From contig CAZGMJ010000075.1 of assembly GCA_964526785.1 (NCBI GenBank), forward strand, positions 1-24,599: a stretch of DNA of 24,599 bases. The letters run 5' to 3'. The stretch comes from CAZGMJ01 sp964526785. GTDB lineage: Bacteria; Planctomycetota; Phycisphaerae; Sedimentisphaerales; Anaerobacaceae. The notes below the pieces were generated by a model. That model saw only the letters and a program-made list of their open reading frames with translations. It did no database searches and was not told the origin of the DNA. Positions 1-7,047 of the stretch are shown here, one piece after another (position 1 is the first letter of the stretch; the number at the start of each line of letters is the position of its first letter). A program made the position numbers and the translations under genes.

Positions 1-123
1 GGCTGCATTGGAGAGCTGCCCCTGCCAGACTATAGATCCGGGGATTGTGTTGTTAATTGTTGGGACGGCGTGCGCCGACACCGCCAGTGCCAATACAATG
101 AATATTGCTATACTCTTTCTCAT
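1..123 (-). CDS. Secreted protein, N-terminal part only (probable first-cut member of the sorting-tail array)
   Basis: This is a 41-codon open frame running off the window edge, so only the N-terminus is visible. It starts at ATG 123, preceded by a perfect AGGAGG about eight bases upstream. The protein begins MRKSIAIFIVLALAVSAHA, a typical Sec signal peptide with a basic n-region, a hydrophobic core and an AHA cleavage site. The predicted mature N-terminus is VPT, matching the x-P-T/S start seen in most neighbouring array members. It lies 58 bases downstream of the next array gene in the same orientation. The C-terminus is missing, so membership of the sorting-tail family is inferred from position and signal peptide only. 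The central domain cannot be identified. Confidence 0.8.
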   Translation of the reverse strand, partial: MRKSIAIFIVLALAVSAHAVPTINNTIPGSIVWQGQLSNAA

Positions 124-181
124 TAGTTATGCCTCCTGAATGTATTGTTGTCTAATCCTGTGTGCGGCCACGCTGAAGCGA

Positions 182-1081
182 CTACAGGGACTTGCGTCTT
201 CGCAGCCAGCCGACCAGACCTGCGCCGAGGCCGCCGAGCAATATGGCACCCGGAGCGGGGATCGGCGTAATGGTGGCCAAATCACCGCGGCCCGCATTAA
301 AGGTCGGGATGATGTCCAAAGCGAAATCCGTTCGGGCGTAGCCGGCGTTTATGTCGTACATGTAGATGTCGTCTTCGCCATTGACTTCATAACCGAAGAG
401 GACGTTCTGCGGTCCGTCGGTCGAGAAAGACATACCCACCAGATGATTGGTCGTAGTCGTCAGTGATTTTTCCAAAGTCAGACTTCCGCTGGTCATATCC
501 ACGCTGTAGATGTCAGAAGCGTTGTTGAGGAAGACTGTCCCGTCGCGGGCGATAGCGATGTCCGTCGAGGTCGAAAGATCGAAAGCCGCCGCGGCCAGGG
601 AGAGATCGATGGTCTGCTGGATTCCGCCGCCGACCGGGTCGACTCTGAGCAATTGGTCCTGTGCTGCGTCCGCCGCCCAGAGGTTATCCGCTGCGTCGAA
701 GATCGCGCCCCGGATTTCGCGGCCGGAATAGGAAAAACCCATATCTGTGGCGATGGCCGTGGAGGGGTCGATGGTGAGCAGGGATGAGCTGGGGGCTGCC
801 CCGGTGTGGAGGCCGAAAGCCAGCAGGCCATGCGTCGTGGACCACGCCAAGGCATCGGCGTCGACATCGTTTCCGGCGAGTTTGACCACACCGAGATCGG
901 CGACGCCTCCGGGGGTATTGTCATCAAATGAATAAAGACGCGTCGGGGCCGCCGATGGGATCTGGTTGCCCGGTGCGAGAGATTTCAAACCGTAGGTCAG
1001 GCCTGCTACCGCGTTGTTGCCGGCCAGAGCAACACAACTCAGCGCGACTAGCAGAACCAACGTTCTTCTGTTGAACAGCAT
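182..1081 (-). CDS. Secreted PEP-CTERM-like protein with beta-propeller-like repeats
   Basis: A predicted 299-residue exported protein. The start is ATG 1081 (MLFNRRTL), because GGAGG sits eight bases upstream; the longer reading from a GTG at 1090 would overlap that ribosome site. Residues 1-26 form a signal peptide ending AVA. Residues about 45-260 contain spaced beta-strand motifs such as LLTIDPSTAIATDMG, NLWAADAAQDQLLRVDP and IAIARDGTVFLNN. These resemble propeller blades of SMP-30/NHL-like or DUF4394-like proteins, as inferred from motif rhythm only. The last 26 residues are the array's sorting tail: PAPGA, LLGGLGAGLVGWL, then RRRKSL. It probably ends at the cell envelope or surface. No catalytic residues are recognised. 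It belongs to the downstream part of the minus-strand array. Confidence 0.9.
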   Translation of the reverse strand: MLFNRRTLVLLVALSCVALAGNNAVAGLTYGLKSLAPGNQIPSAAPTRLYSFDDNTPGGVADLGVVKLAGNDVDADALAWSTTHGLLAFGLHTGAAPSSSLLTIDPSTAIATDMGFSYSGREIRGAIFDAADNLWAADAAQDQLLRVDPVGGGIQQTIDLSLAAAAFDLSTSTDIAIARDGTVFLNNASDIYSVDMTSGSLTLEKSLTTTTNHLVGMSFSTDGPQNVLFGYEVNGEDDIYMYDINAGYARTDFALDIIPTFNAGRGDLATITPIPAPGAILLGGLGAGLVGWLRRRKSL

Positions 1082-1119
1082 ATCTGCCACCTCCTGTATT
1101 TCATTGTCTACGTGTCTGC

Positions 1120-1797
1120 CTACAGCGACTTGCGTCTTCGCAGCCAGCCGACCAGACCTGCGCCGAGGCTGCCGAGCAATATGGCACCGGGTGCGGGGAT
1201 CAGCGTGATCGTCGTTTCAATACTGGCCCTGTCGAAGCTGCCATCGAAATCTTGTCCGGGACCGACTACGAAATCGACTTTGTCACCTGCGGCGATCGCG
1301 ACGTTAAAATCAAAGGCGCTCGAACCGCTCGTGATGAAATCAGAAGACTTCTGCACGCCGTTAGCATACACCAGCACAGCCATTCCATCCCCGCGATCGG
1401 GCCAGTAATGTGTCCATGTGCCGCTGACATTCACCAAGCCGCTGACGCCGGAAGTCCATCGCATGAAGCCATACCTGTCGAAGGCTGTGCCATCTGTTTC
1501 GGGGACCATCGTCAGCGTTCCGGCAGCTATGCCCACATCGGGATACGAGCCACTACCACTGAGAACGTAGTAGCTGCCGTCCCAGGTATCCAGCAATCCG
1601 ATTGTTCCGAGTGAAGGATTAATGTTGTCGGAATACATATACTGCCATGTGCCGCTACCGATGGTGTCCGGGTGGCCGTTATTGTTTGGTTGGAAGTCCG
1701 CTTTTTGTTGGGCAAGCGTGACATTTGCAACTGCTGCGTTCGGAGCTACGGCAACCAAGAACATTGCCACAGCCAATAGTGTAATACTTCTTCTCAT
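1120..1797 (-). CDS. Secreted PEP-CTERM-like protein with carbohydrate-binding-like beta-sandwich
   Basis: A 225-residue exported protein starting at ATG 1797, seven bases after GGAGGA. The signal peptide is residues 1-24 (cleavage near AVA/NVT). The central region (about 30-195) has the pattern of a beta-sandwich module seen in secreted planctomycete and actinobacterial proteins: a G-x-W-x-Y stretch, a central RW, VSGTW, GDGMAVLVYANG, and AGDKVDFVVGPGQDFDGSFD. In known relatives this pattern accompanies surface or glycan-binding proteins, but no ligand can be assigned here. The C-terminal tail has PAPGA, LLGSLGAGLVGWL and RRRKSL. The 42 bases of tail DNA nearest the stop are identical to those of the next gene downstream (182-1081), and the spacer between the two genes is 38 bases, so they are probably co-transcribed. 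Confidence 0.9.
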   Translation of the reverse strand: MRRSITLLAVAMFLVAVAPNAAVANVTLAQQKADFQPNNNGHPDTIGSGTWQYMYSDNINPSLGTIGLLDTWDGSYYVLSGSGSYPDVGIAAGTLTMVPETDGTAFDRYGFMRWTSGVSGLVNVSGTWTHYWPDRGDGMAVLVYANGVQKSSDFITSGSSAFDFNVAIAAGDKVDFVVGPGQDFDGSFDRASIETTITLIPAPGAILLGSLGAGLVGWLRRRKSL

Positions 1798-1858
1798 GAC
1801 ATACTCCTCCGAACAACTACTTGTTTTTCTCTACGCACGCACAGCAATGCCGGAGTAT

Positions 1859-2476
1859 CTACAGTGCTCTGCGTCTTCGCATCCAGCCGACCAGGCCTGC
1901 GCCGAGGCTGCCGAGCAATATGGCGCCTGGAGCGGGGATCACGGTCGTATCCATATTGGTAACCAAGAGCCCCGTCGGATTCACGGTAGTGGCTGGTGTA
2001 TTGTAAACACGAAACACGAGCGTGTTAGGTCCGGCTGTATTGAACCCGCTTGTTATCGTAAACGGCACATACGTGTGTACTATTTTGGTCGTGTTAGTCC
2101 CGAGTGCCGCAGATCCATTTAGGAAGATTGCACCGTCGTCGTCAGTGGACCACCATGCACCGGAGATGCCTGTAATCCCAGGGATGTCGAATGTCAGCGT
2201 GTAGAAATAATAACCTCCGGGATCCCGCGTGAGACCATCGCCCGGGGAAAGCCAGTGGGCTACGCCTGACGGATCTTGAGGCCAGATCGAATGCCCGTTG
2301 ACGATATTTACAGCCTGGGGCGTGCCAGGTCCGTTAGGGTTCGCGGCATCGAACGCTAGTGAGTAATTCGTTTCAGTGTTACCTACACCAGCCAATCCCG
2401 TACCTGGCAAAGTAGGACCAGCTTGAAGAGTAGTCGCCACGGCCAAAACGACCAAAGTCGTCAAGATTCTTCTCAT
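1859..2476 (-). CDS. Secreted PEP-CTERM-like protein, galactose-binding-like fold (paralogue of 7048-7692)
   Basis: A 205-residue exported protein. The start is ATG 2476 (MRRILTTLVV), preceded by AGGAGGT at eight bases. The frame is open to 2611, but that extension has no signal peptide and no ribosome site. The signal peptide is residues 1-19 (LQA/GPT). The middle carries DPGGYYFYTLTFDI, SGAWWSTDDDGAIFLNG, FTITSGFN and NTLVFRVYN. This is the pattern of a jelly-roll galactose-binding-like domain, and it is closely matched by DPGGWYVFETTFN, SGKWATDNSGEIWLNG, FAITSGFN and NTLEFKVRN in the protein at 7048-7692. The tail is PAPGA, LLGSLGAGLVGWM, RRRRAL. It is the first gene behind the internal promoter at 2646-2675. 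Confidence 0.9.
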   Translation of the reverse strand: MRRILTTLVVLAVATTLQAGPTLPGTGLAGVGNTETNYSLAFDAANPNGPGTPQAVNIVNGHSIWPQDPSGVAHWLSPGDGLTRDPGGYYFYTLTFDIPGITGISGAWWSTDDDGAIFLNGSAALGTNTTKIVHTYVPFTITSGFNTAGPNTLVFRVYNTPATTVNPTGLLVTNMDTTVIPAPGAILLGSLGAGLVGWMRRRRAL

Positions 2477-2549
2477 CACTCGTACCTCCTCACTATATAC
2501 ATCATACTGCTCGAACGGTTCCGGAGAGTGTGGCTCGAGCAGCGTTCTG

Positions 2550-2621
2550 TTACAGCCGCACTTCCCTGGACTTTTTGCATCTGACCGGAGGAACTGCACG
2601 GCCCGTGCCATGCGTGCGCAT
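2550..2621 (-). CDS. Possible 23-codon leader ORF in the internal 5' untranslated region
   Basis: An ATG at 2621 lies five bases after a perfect GGAGGAG and about 18 bases downstream of the expected start of transcription from the 2646-2675 promoter. It opens a 23-codon frame (MRTHGTGRAVPPVRCKKSRE..., basic) that ends at TAA 2552-2550, 73 bases before the signal-peptide gene at 2476. Two small inverted repeats overlap its start (2608-2624 and 2596-2608) and could hide or expose the ATG. The sequence resembles no known leader peptide. It may be a regulatory leader, a small protein, or chance. Confidence 0.3.
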   Translation of the reverse strand: MRTHGTGRAVPPVRCKKSREVRL

Positions 2622-2645
2622 TGGTGCTCCTCCGAGTTTGCATCG

Positions 2646-2675
2646 ATACTACCACACCGCAGGTAGAGTTGTCAA
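2646..2675 (-). promoter_or_regulatory. Sigma-70-like promoter inside the array
   Basis: On the minus strand a perfect -35 TTGACA (2675-2670) is followed by an 18-base spacer and TAGTAT (2651-2646, four of six to TATAAT). Transcription would start near 2639. It lies in the largest gap of the array (2477-2890) and reads toward the gene at 1859-2476, giving a leader of about 160 bases. The rest of the gap, 2680-2890, shows no gene or terminator that I can support. Confidence 0.6.
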
Positions 2676-2890
2676 GCACAAAAGAAGCAAACAGGATAAG
2701 ATTTTTGGGTATTATGATTCCCGGGGCGGCGTGTCGGTGCATATCCAGTTGCGGCTGGGTGTCGATGCGGCGGAGACAAAGTTCGTGCATCGCGTCCGCT
2801 GCCGGCGGTCTGCCGCGGTGCGGTCGGCGCGCAACCGGGCCGTAGGCACATGCCCACAGCCCATCTTGGTTATCAGTAAGTTGTCAGGTG

Positions 2891-3403
2891 TCAGAGACTT
2901 CTGCGTCTTCGCAGCCAGCCGACCAGACCTGCGCCGAGGCTGCCGAGCAGGACAGCGCCCGGAGCGGGGACGGTAGCCGTCAGCGTGAACTTTGTGTCTG
3001 CAGGAAAGCCATCTACATCAACAGTGAAGTATTCGCCAGGTTTTATGCCCGGGGAGCCGGAGAAGTCCGTAGTCACAGCGTTCGGCACCAGCGAACTTTT
3101 ACGCGTCCCGGCATTGGAGAAGAAGGGATCCGGATCCAGGGAATAGGTTTTGTTTATGAGGTTTTCCGCGGAAACTGCGCTGATGTGGAAATCCCAGAAT
3201 GTCGTGGAGCTGTTGTTCCTGAATGTAATGACATCCAACGTTGTTTCGTCCCATCCGTAGATATCTCCCACCAGGCCGGCGCTGTTGATATTCTGCACCA
3301 GATTGCTCGGAGTGGCAACCTCGGTGAACCCGACACTGGGATTCGCGCACACGACCGTGGAGCACAGCAAGTATCCGATTAACATGCCTATCCGCTTCAT
3401 CAT
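2891..3403 (-). CDS. Secreted PEP-CTERM-like protein of unknown fold
   Basis: A 170-residue exported protein. Two adjacent ATGs (3403 and 3400) follow an AAGGA; the second has the better spacing (six bases), and the first is used here. The TTG at 3415 overlaps the ribosome site and is rejected. The signal peptide is residues 1-20 (VCA/NPS). The middle (about 25-140) is rich in polar beta-type sequence, including DVITFRNNSSTTFWDFHISA and KPGEYFTVDVDGFP. It has no family motif that I recognise. The tail is PAPGA, LLGSLGAGLVGWL, RRRRSL. Upstream, a terminator-like hairpin (3498-3542) separates it from the next array gene. Downstream lies the 414-base gap with the internal promoter. It may therefore be transcribed alone, though no clear promoter was found in 3404-3500. 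Confidence 0.88.
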   Translation of the reverse strand: MMKRIGMLIGYLLCSTVVCANPSVGFTEVATPSNLVQNINSAGLVGDIYGWDETTLDVITFRNNSSTTFWDFHISAVSAENLINKTYSLDPDPFFSNAGTRKSSLVPNAVTTDFSGSPGIKPGEYFTVDVDGFPADTKFTLTATVPAPGAVLLGSLGAGLVGWLRRRRSL

Positions 3404-3497
3404 ATGTCCTTCCAAAGTAGAATGTGTGACAGATACGCGTTACCAGACTCGACGCATATACGCGCAAGCAGCCCAGGACGATGCGCACGGGGGCGGC

Positions 3498-3542
3498 GCA
3501 ATCAAACAAGGGCCGCGAGTAGTATGTATGCTCACGGCCCCT
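3498..3542 (-). terminator. Rho-independent terminator-like hairpin after the 3576-4214 gene
   Basis: Read on the minus strand, an arm at 3542-3531 pairs with 3519-3509. The stem has eleven pairs with one bulged G and one G-T pair, closed by an 11-base loop. A T-rich stretch follows (TTGTTTGATTG, 3508-3498). It begins 33 bases after the stop codon of the 3576-4214 gene. The T-run is interrupted, so its strength is uncertain. On the plus strand there is no T-run after the hairpin. Confidence 0.55.
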
Positions 3543-3575
3543 CGATATATTGAATCACAGACATTTGTCTTGCGT

Positions 3576-4214
3576 CTACAAAGTTCTGCGTCTTCTCAGC
3601 CAGCCGACTAAGCCAACGCCGAGGCTACCCAACAGGATCGCGCCGGGTGCGGGAATAGCTGTACCAAATGCCTGAACCTCGGATACCGAGAACAATTTAT
3701 CACCAATAGAGAGATTGCCCTCAACTTTGAGACGGTTTGTGATGATTGGCATTGCCAATACATATCTCTCAGTATCGTCTGCAGGATTCGGTCGAGTCTG
3801 CATTCCCCAGCCATCAGCAGCCGGTATATCCCAGGCCAGTTGCCAGCTTCCGCTTCCGCTATCCCAGTAAGACAGTAGCTTATATCCGTCATTGTCATCG
3901 GCCTGGACTATGAAGCTTTCAATGCTGAAATACCCATCCAGGTCTATCTCAATCCATCGCTCCTGTTGATCTGTACTATCCCACCAGACGGGCCCCTGAT
4001 CCCATTGATGACGTCTTGGGAAGAATATTCCATCTGTTATCGTTGATGGCTCTACTACTAATCCACTACCCCATCCACCAGTGAAAAACGAAGCTCCGTG
4101 TAGACTAACGGATTTGTTCAAGGCAATGTTGGATGGTGCCCCATATGCTGCTCCTGCAGTCATAAATGCGCACAGTATGCCACAAATTAGAACCCTATGA
4201 TTTAACCTTTTCAT
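3576..4214 (-). CDS. Secreted PEP-CTERM-like protein with F5/8 type C (discoidin) domain
   Basis: A 212-residue exported protein starting at ATG 4214, three bases after GGAGGAG. The signal peptide is about residues 1-25 (AYG/APS). Residues about 28-185 match the discoidin pattern: NIALNKSVSLHG near the start, ITDG, a central ERWIEIDLDGYFSIESFIV, then YWDSGSGSWQLAWD, and a closing strand with FSVSEVQAFG. Known domains of this family bind glycans or other surface ligands through loops at one end of a beta-barrel. The tail is PAPGA, LLGSLGVGLVGWL, RRRRTL, with the GVG variant and an AGA codon for the first arginine, as in the genes at 7749 and 8497. Base composition looks more A+T-rich than its neighbours. 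The hairpin at 3498-3542 follows it. Confidence 0.92.
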   Translation of the reverse strand: MKRLNHRVLICGILCAFMTAGAAYGAPSNIALNKSVSLHGASFFTGGWGSGLVVEPSTITDGIFFPRRHQWDQGPVWWDSTDQQERWIEIDLDGYFSIESFIVQADDNDGYKLLSYWDSGSGSWQLAWDIPAADGWGMQTRPNPADDTERYVLAMPIITNRLKVEGNLSIGDKLFSVSEVQAFGTAIPAPGAILLGSLGVGLVGWLRRRRTL

Positions 4215-4321
4215 GCACTCCTCCTTTCAAAACTACTGTTATCTACACGCATACACATGGCCTCCTGCGCCATACACTTTATGCCTATAGCCTTCACTGA
4301 TTTCGAATTGTAGTAATTTGC

Positions 4322-5053
4322 TTACAGCGACCTGCGTCTTCGCAGCCAGCCGACCAGACCTGCGCCGAGGCCGCCGAGCAGGATCGCGCCGGGTGCGGGA
4401 ATAGGGGCACCAACTTGCACATGATCGATTTCCATGAAACGGGAACTTGGTTGGCCGGAGTCCGCATCTATCAAGGTATAGGATGCGCGGACGATGCCCA
4501 CATCGGAAGTGGCACCGAGGAAACCTTCAACAAAATGCGTTGTCGGATTACCTGATTCAAGTAAAGAAGATTGAGTCACTGCGCCACCGACTTCTTCAAC
4601 AGTCATCACCATGCTTTCAAGGGAATCTTTGTTGTTATCGAACAGCCACGCGCCGAAGCCCTTGACTGGCGTGGAGAATTCAAAGCCTACGGTTGAAGCG
4701 ACTGCGCCAGATGCATCGCGGTTGAGCAGGGCTTTGGAGTAAACAGTTCCGTACATTGAACCGCTGCCGGGTGCACTCCAGCCGCTCTGAAATACCTCGA
4801 CAGCAGTTCCACTGCCACCAAGGCCGACAAAAACATCTACGCCCATGTACACGTCAAAGAACGAGTCCACATAGGTTCCCTTAACCAAACCGTCAAAGTC
4901 CAGTTCGCCGAATCCGCCTACTGCCGCCTGCCACCCCAGGTCGTTGTCGGCGCTATAAGCGGGATAAGCGTTAGGCGCAACGAACCAGGAAGGCACCGCA
5001 AACACGGATGATGCGAAGCACAGAACAAATAGCACTCTATAGTGTTTCTTCAT
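4322..5053 (-). CDS. Secreted PEP-CTERM-like protein, lectin-like beta-rich domain
   Basis: A 243-residue exported protein. ATG 5053 (MKKHYRVLF) has AGGAGGA about seven bases upstream; the longer reading from 5071 runs through that site. The signal peptide is residues 1-19 (VFA/VPS). The middle opens with LDFDGLVKGTYVDSFF. It later has VGFEFSTPVKGFGAWLFDNN and closes with ASYTLIDADSGQPSSRFMEIDHVQVG. That arrangement, with an F-x-F strand, a GFGAW turn and a final D-H-V strand just before the tail, is common in PEP-CTERM proteins of unknown function. The tail is PAPGA, LLGGLGAGLVGWL, RRRRSL. It is only 33 bases downstream of the next gene, consistent with co-transcription. No enzyme motif is seen. 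Confidence 0.9.
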   Translation of the reverse strand: MKKHYRVLFVLCFASSVFAVPSWFVAPNAYPAYSADNDLGWQAAVGGFGELDFDGLVKGTYVDSFFDVYMGVDVFVGLGGSGTAVEVFQSGWSAPGSGSMYGTVYSKALLNRDASGAVASTVGFEFSTPVKGFGAWLFDNNKDSLESMVMTVEEVGGAVTQSSLLESGNPTTHFVEGFLGATSDVGIVRASYTLIDADSGQPSSRFMEIDHVQVGAPIPAPGAILLGGLGAGLVGWLRRRRSL

Positions 5054-5086
5054 AAGCAATCCTCCTCTCAACCATTGTCAAAGGAA

Positions 5087-5791
5087 TTACAGCGACCTGC
5101 GTCTTCGCAACCAGCCGACCAGACCTGCGCCGAGGCTACCGAGCAGGATCGCGCCGGGGGCGGGGATCACAGCAACAGTCATTGTACCGGTTGGGGCGAT
5201 GTAGTCCGTAGTACCGGTGACAGTCAGGGAGCGCATCGCTGGACCGGTAATTGCGAAGAAGGTACGCGGATTGTTCCAGTCACCCGATTCCGAACTCTTC
5301 ACAGCATCCGGGTTCACTACGTTCGCTCCGTCAATGTCCACTGCGCTTACAGAGCTGCCTAAATCAAAGTAGCCGCTGGACGTGTTGAGGATTACAGGCG
5401 ACCCGCTAGGATCAATAACTTCAAATGGTCCGGCGGTAGTGTTCCTATCCAGATCCAACCACTCTATTGATAGACCCGACAGGGCCACTGGATTACTTGT
5501 TCCGGTCTTCAAGAACTCAAACTGCACCGACGTATTGGGCCAAGTGTAGTTCAGGTCGCCGGTACTATGCTTCATGGAAGCCGCCACTTTGACATCGAAT
5601 CCGCCGCCTCCTACATTGACGTACGTGTGCGCCTTGTAGACACCCTCCGCCCCGACGAGTTCATCCAGTGAGAGAATGCCGTTTGCCACATCGGTGCTTA
5701 GTCCCTGGGTGTTGAGCGTGATTGTCGTGGGTGCCGCTTGGACGGACGCCGCTAACGCAAGAACAGCCAGAATTACATTGAGTCTTTTCAT
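5087..5791 (-). CDS. Secreted PEP-CTERM-like protein of unknown function
   Basis: A 234-residue exported protein starting at ATG 5791, eight bases after GGAGG. The signal peptide is residues 1-19 (VQA/APT). The middle includes the stretch HTYVNVGGGGFDVKVAAS and, later, VQFEFLKTGTSNPVALSG followed by LSIEWLDLDRN. A similar order of motifs (a NVG turn, an F-x-F-L strand, a P-V-x-L-x-G-L strand and a D-x-D turn) occurs in other secreted anchored proteins, so the fold is probably a beta-sandwich. A ligand cannot be named. The tail is PAPGA, LLGSLGAGLVGWL, RRRRSL. The spacer upstream (5792-5857) is nearly the same as the one between the genes at 8497 and 7749. Confidence 0.9.
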   Translation of the reverse strand: MKRLNVILAVLALAASVQAAPTTITLNTQGLSTDVANGILSLDELVGAEGVYKAHTYVNVGGGGFDVKVAASMKHSTGDLNYTWPNTSVQFEFLKTGTSNPVALSGLSIEWLDLDRNTTAGPFEVIDPSGSPVILNTSSGYFDLGSSVSAVDIDGANVVNPDAVKSSESGDWNNPRTFFAITGPAMRSLTVTGTTDYIAPTGTMTVAVIPAPGAILLGSLGAGLVGWLRRRRSL

Positions 5792-5857
5792 TATTTACTC
5801 CTCCTGTATATTATCGTTTTCTCTGGTTGCACGCGCATCCAGAGTGTAGTCACTTGC
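5792..5857 (-). repeat. Conserved intergenic spacer, type A (second copy 8433-8496)
   Basis: The spacers 5792-5857 and 8433-8496 share long near-identical blocks, including GTTGCACGCGC and GTAGTCACTTGCTCACA (plus-strand sense), each between a stop codon and the next ribosome site. A diverged copy of the same block, with CCAGAGCGTAG, is in the leader at 9175-9212. The similarity covers non-coding DNA, so the duplicated unit extended beyond the tail codons. Confidence 0.75.
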
Positions 5858-6394
5858 TCACAATGCCCGTCGTCTTCGCAGCCAGCCGACCATGCCTGCG
5901 CCGAGGCTGCCGAGCAATATGGCGCCGGGTGCCGGAATGCGGCAAACAGTGAAGCTGACGCCGCCCGCATTATCTGCGTACTGATCGTCATTAATTGCAA
6001 ACGAGAATGAAAGCGTTCCCGGCTCGGGAACCACGATTGTCTCGACTCTTGCATTTGCGAGCGCTGCCTCAGGTGTTGGAAAGAAATTCGGTGTGTAAGG
6101 GGCGGGCTGATCCTGGAACAACCAAGTATCAGAGATAGACAGTCCCGTGAGTTTCACGGACATCTCCCAACCCTGCGTATAACCATCACTTCCGGCCACA
6201 ACTTTGTCGCCCCAGCGATTCCAGGCCGTGTACGTCCCGTCGAAAGCCTCCAAGACATACGTGCCTGGTTGAAGGTTCAGAGCGACAGGGTTCGTATTGC
6301 CATTTGTCAGCGCATCCAGATTAACGATCGTTGGTGCTGCCTGAACAACGCCTGCCAAGGCCAGCACCCCCACAACTGCCAGTATTCTTCTCAT
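5858..6394 (-). CDS. Secreted PEP-CTERM-like protein, D-x-Y-x-D-N domain
   Basis: A 178-residue exported protein starting at ATG 6394, seven bases after AGAGGA; the GTG just before it is less well placed. The signal peptide is residues 1-19 (VQA/APT). The middle has LQPGTYVLEAFDGTYTAWNRW and ends FSFAINDDQYADNAGGVSFTV. The D-x-Y-x-DN-x-G-x-V ending also appears, with changes, in the next gene (DIYYPNNSGSLTARI), so the two middle domains may be distantly related galactose-binding-like folds. An internal VPEPG at about residues 122-126 resembles the classical PEP motif but is not followed by a membrane segment. The true tail is PAPGA, LLGSLGAGMVGWL, RRRRAL. Confidence 0.9.
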   Translation of the reverse strand: MRRILAVVGVLALAGVVQAAPTIVNLDALTNGNTNPVALNLQPGTYVLEAFDGTYTAWNRWGDKVVAGSDGYTQGWEMSVKLTGLSISDTWLFQDQPAPYTPNFFPTPEAALANARVETIVVPEPGTLSFSFAINDDQYADNAGGVSFTVCRIPAPGAILLGSLGAGMVGWLRRRRAL

Positions 6395-6459
6395 CACATA
6401 TTCCTCTTAACCGTCTGTTATTCTCTTGCATGCACGAGCATACAGCAGGTCAATCTACC
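6395..6459 (-). repeat. Conserved intergenic spacer, type B (second copy 7693-7748)
   Basis: The spacers 6395-6459 and 7693-7748 share TGCATGCACGA and, after a variable stretch, AATCTACCCTA directly before the stop codon region (plus-strand sense). They differ from the type A pair but keep a TGCAYGC core at the same relative place. This points to two rounds of duplication of tail plus spacer. Confidence 0.7.
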
Positions 6460-7014
6460 CTACAATGCCCTGCGTCTTCGCAGCCAGCCGACCAGACCTG
6501 CGCCGAAACTGCCGAGCAGGATCGCGCCGGGGGCGGGAATAGCGTATATGCGAGCGGTAAGACTGCCGCTGTTATTCGGGTAGTAGATGTCATAGATCTC
6601 GAAGTCGAATTCGACAGGCGCGCCGGTACCGACCATGGGAATCATGTAGGTATGACTCGAATTGAACGGGCCCCATTCGACGAAGCCGCCGTCGATGGTC
6701 AGTTCGAGCAGGCCTTCACCATAACTCTCGTAGCCGTTGACGAGATCGGTCCATGGCGAATAGGTTCCGCTGCCGGGATAGTATCGCCGCGAGTATTCGG
6801 CATCGGCCTCGAGGTTGTCGCCAGCCAGGAACGTGCCGCTGGCCTGGAGCCAATACGTTACTCCGTTGGCAAGACTCACCGTCGAGGTGACGGTGCCGCC
6901 CGTAGCGGGGACGGTCAGTTCTTCGAGTAGTTTATAGGTTGGTCCGGCCGAGGCTGTATGGCACAACAGCAGCACGACGGCCACGCCCACCAGTATTTTC
7001 GCAGTATTTCTCAT
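6460..7014 (-). CDS. Secreted PEP-CTERM-like protein, galactose-binding-like domain
   Basis: A 184-residue exported protein. ATG 7014 (MRNTAKILVG) lies five bases after AAGGAG; a GTG two codons earlier is possible but poorly spaced. The signal peptide is residues 1-23 (ASA/GPT). The middle runs from VSLANGVTYWLQASGTF through an ADAEYSRRYYP segment and a tryptophan-containing loop to WGPFNSSHTYMIPMVGTG and FEIYDIYYPNNSGSLTARIY. This order is typical of small lectin-like galactose-binding folds in secreted bacterial proteins. The conserved acidic and asparagine residues near the end could bind calcium, which is inference. The tail is PAPGA, LLGSFGAGLVGWL, RRRRAL, with a unique F in place of L. 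Confidence 0.9.
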   Translation of the reverse strand: MRNTAKILVGVAVVLLLCHTASAGPTYKLLEELTVPATGGTVTSTVSLANGVTYWLQASGTFLAGDNLEADAEYSRRYYPGSGTYSPWTDLVNGYESYGEGLLELTIDGGFVEWGPFNSSHTYMIPMVGTGAPVEFDFEIYDIYYPNNSGSLTARIYAIPAPGAILLGSFGAGLVGWLRRRRAL

Positions 7015-7047
7015 ACTCACTCCTTCTTTCTCGTCTTTGTCTTTGTG

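Noticed and set aside
1859..2611. Longer 250-residue reading of the 1859-2476 gene
   Set aside because: The extra 45 residues lie upstream of a strong ribosome site and a complete signal peptide starting at 2476, and ATG 2611 has no ribosome site.
2701..2735. Inverted repeat GGGTATTATGATTCCC in the 2477-2890 gap as a terminator of the 2891 gene
   Set aside because: The pairing is interrupted, the loop is very small, and on the minus strand an A-run, not a T-run, follows.
4215..4262. 15-codon frame after AGGAGG upstream of the 3576-4214 gene, ending in an ATGA overlap
   Set aside because: The ribosome site is only two bases from its ATG and the peptide has no feature; probably chance.
6014..6034. 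Internal VPEPG motif in the 5858-6394 protein as a sorting signal
   Set aside because: It is followed by polar beta-type sequence, not a membrane helix, and the standard tail is present at the true C-terminus.
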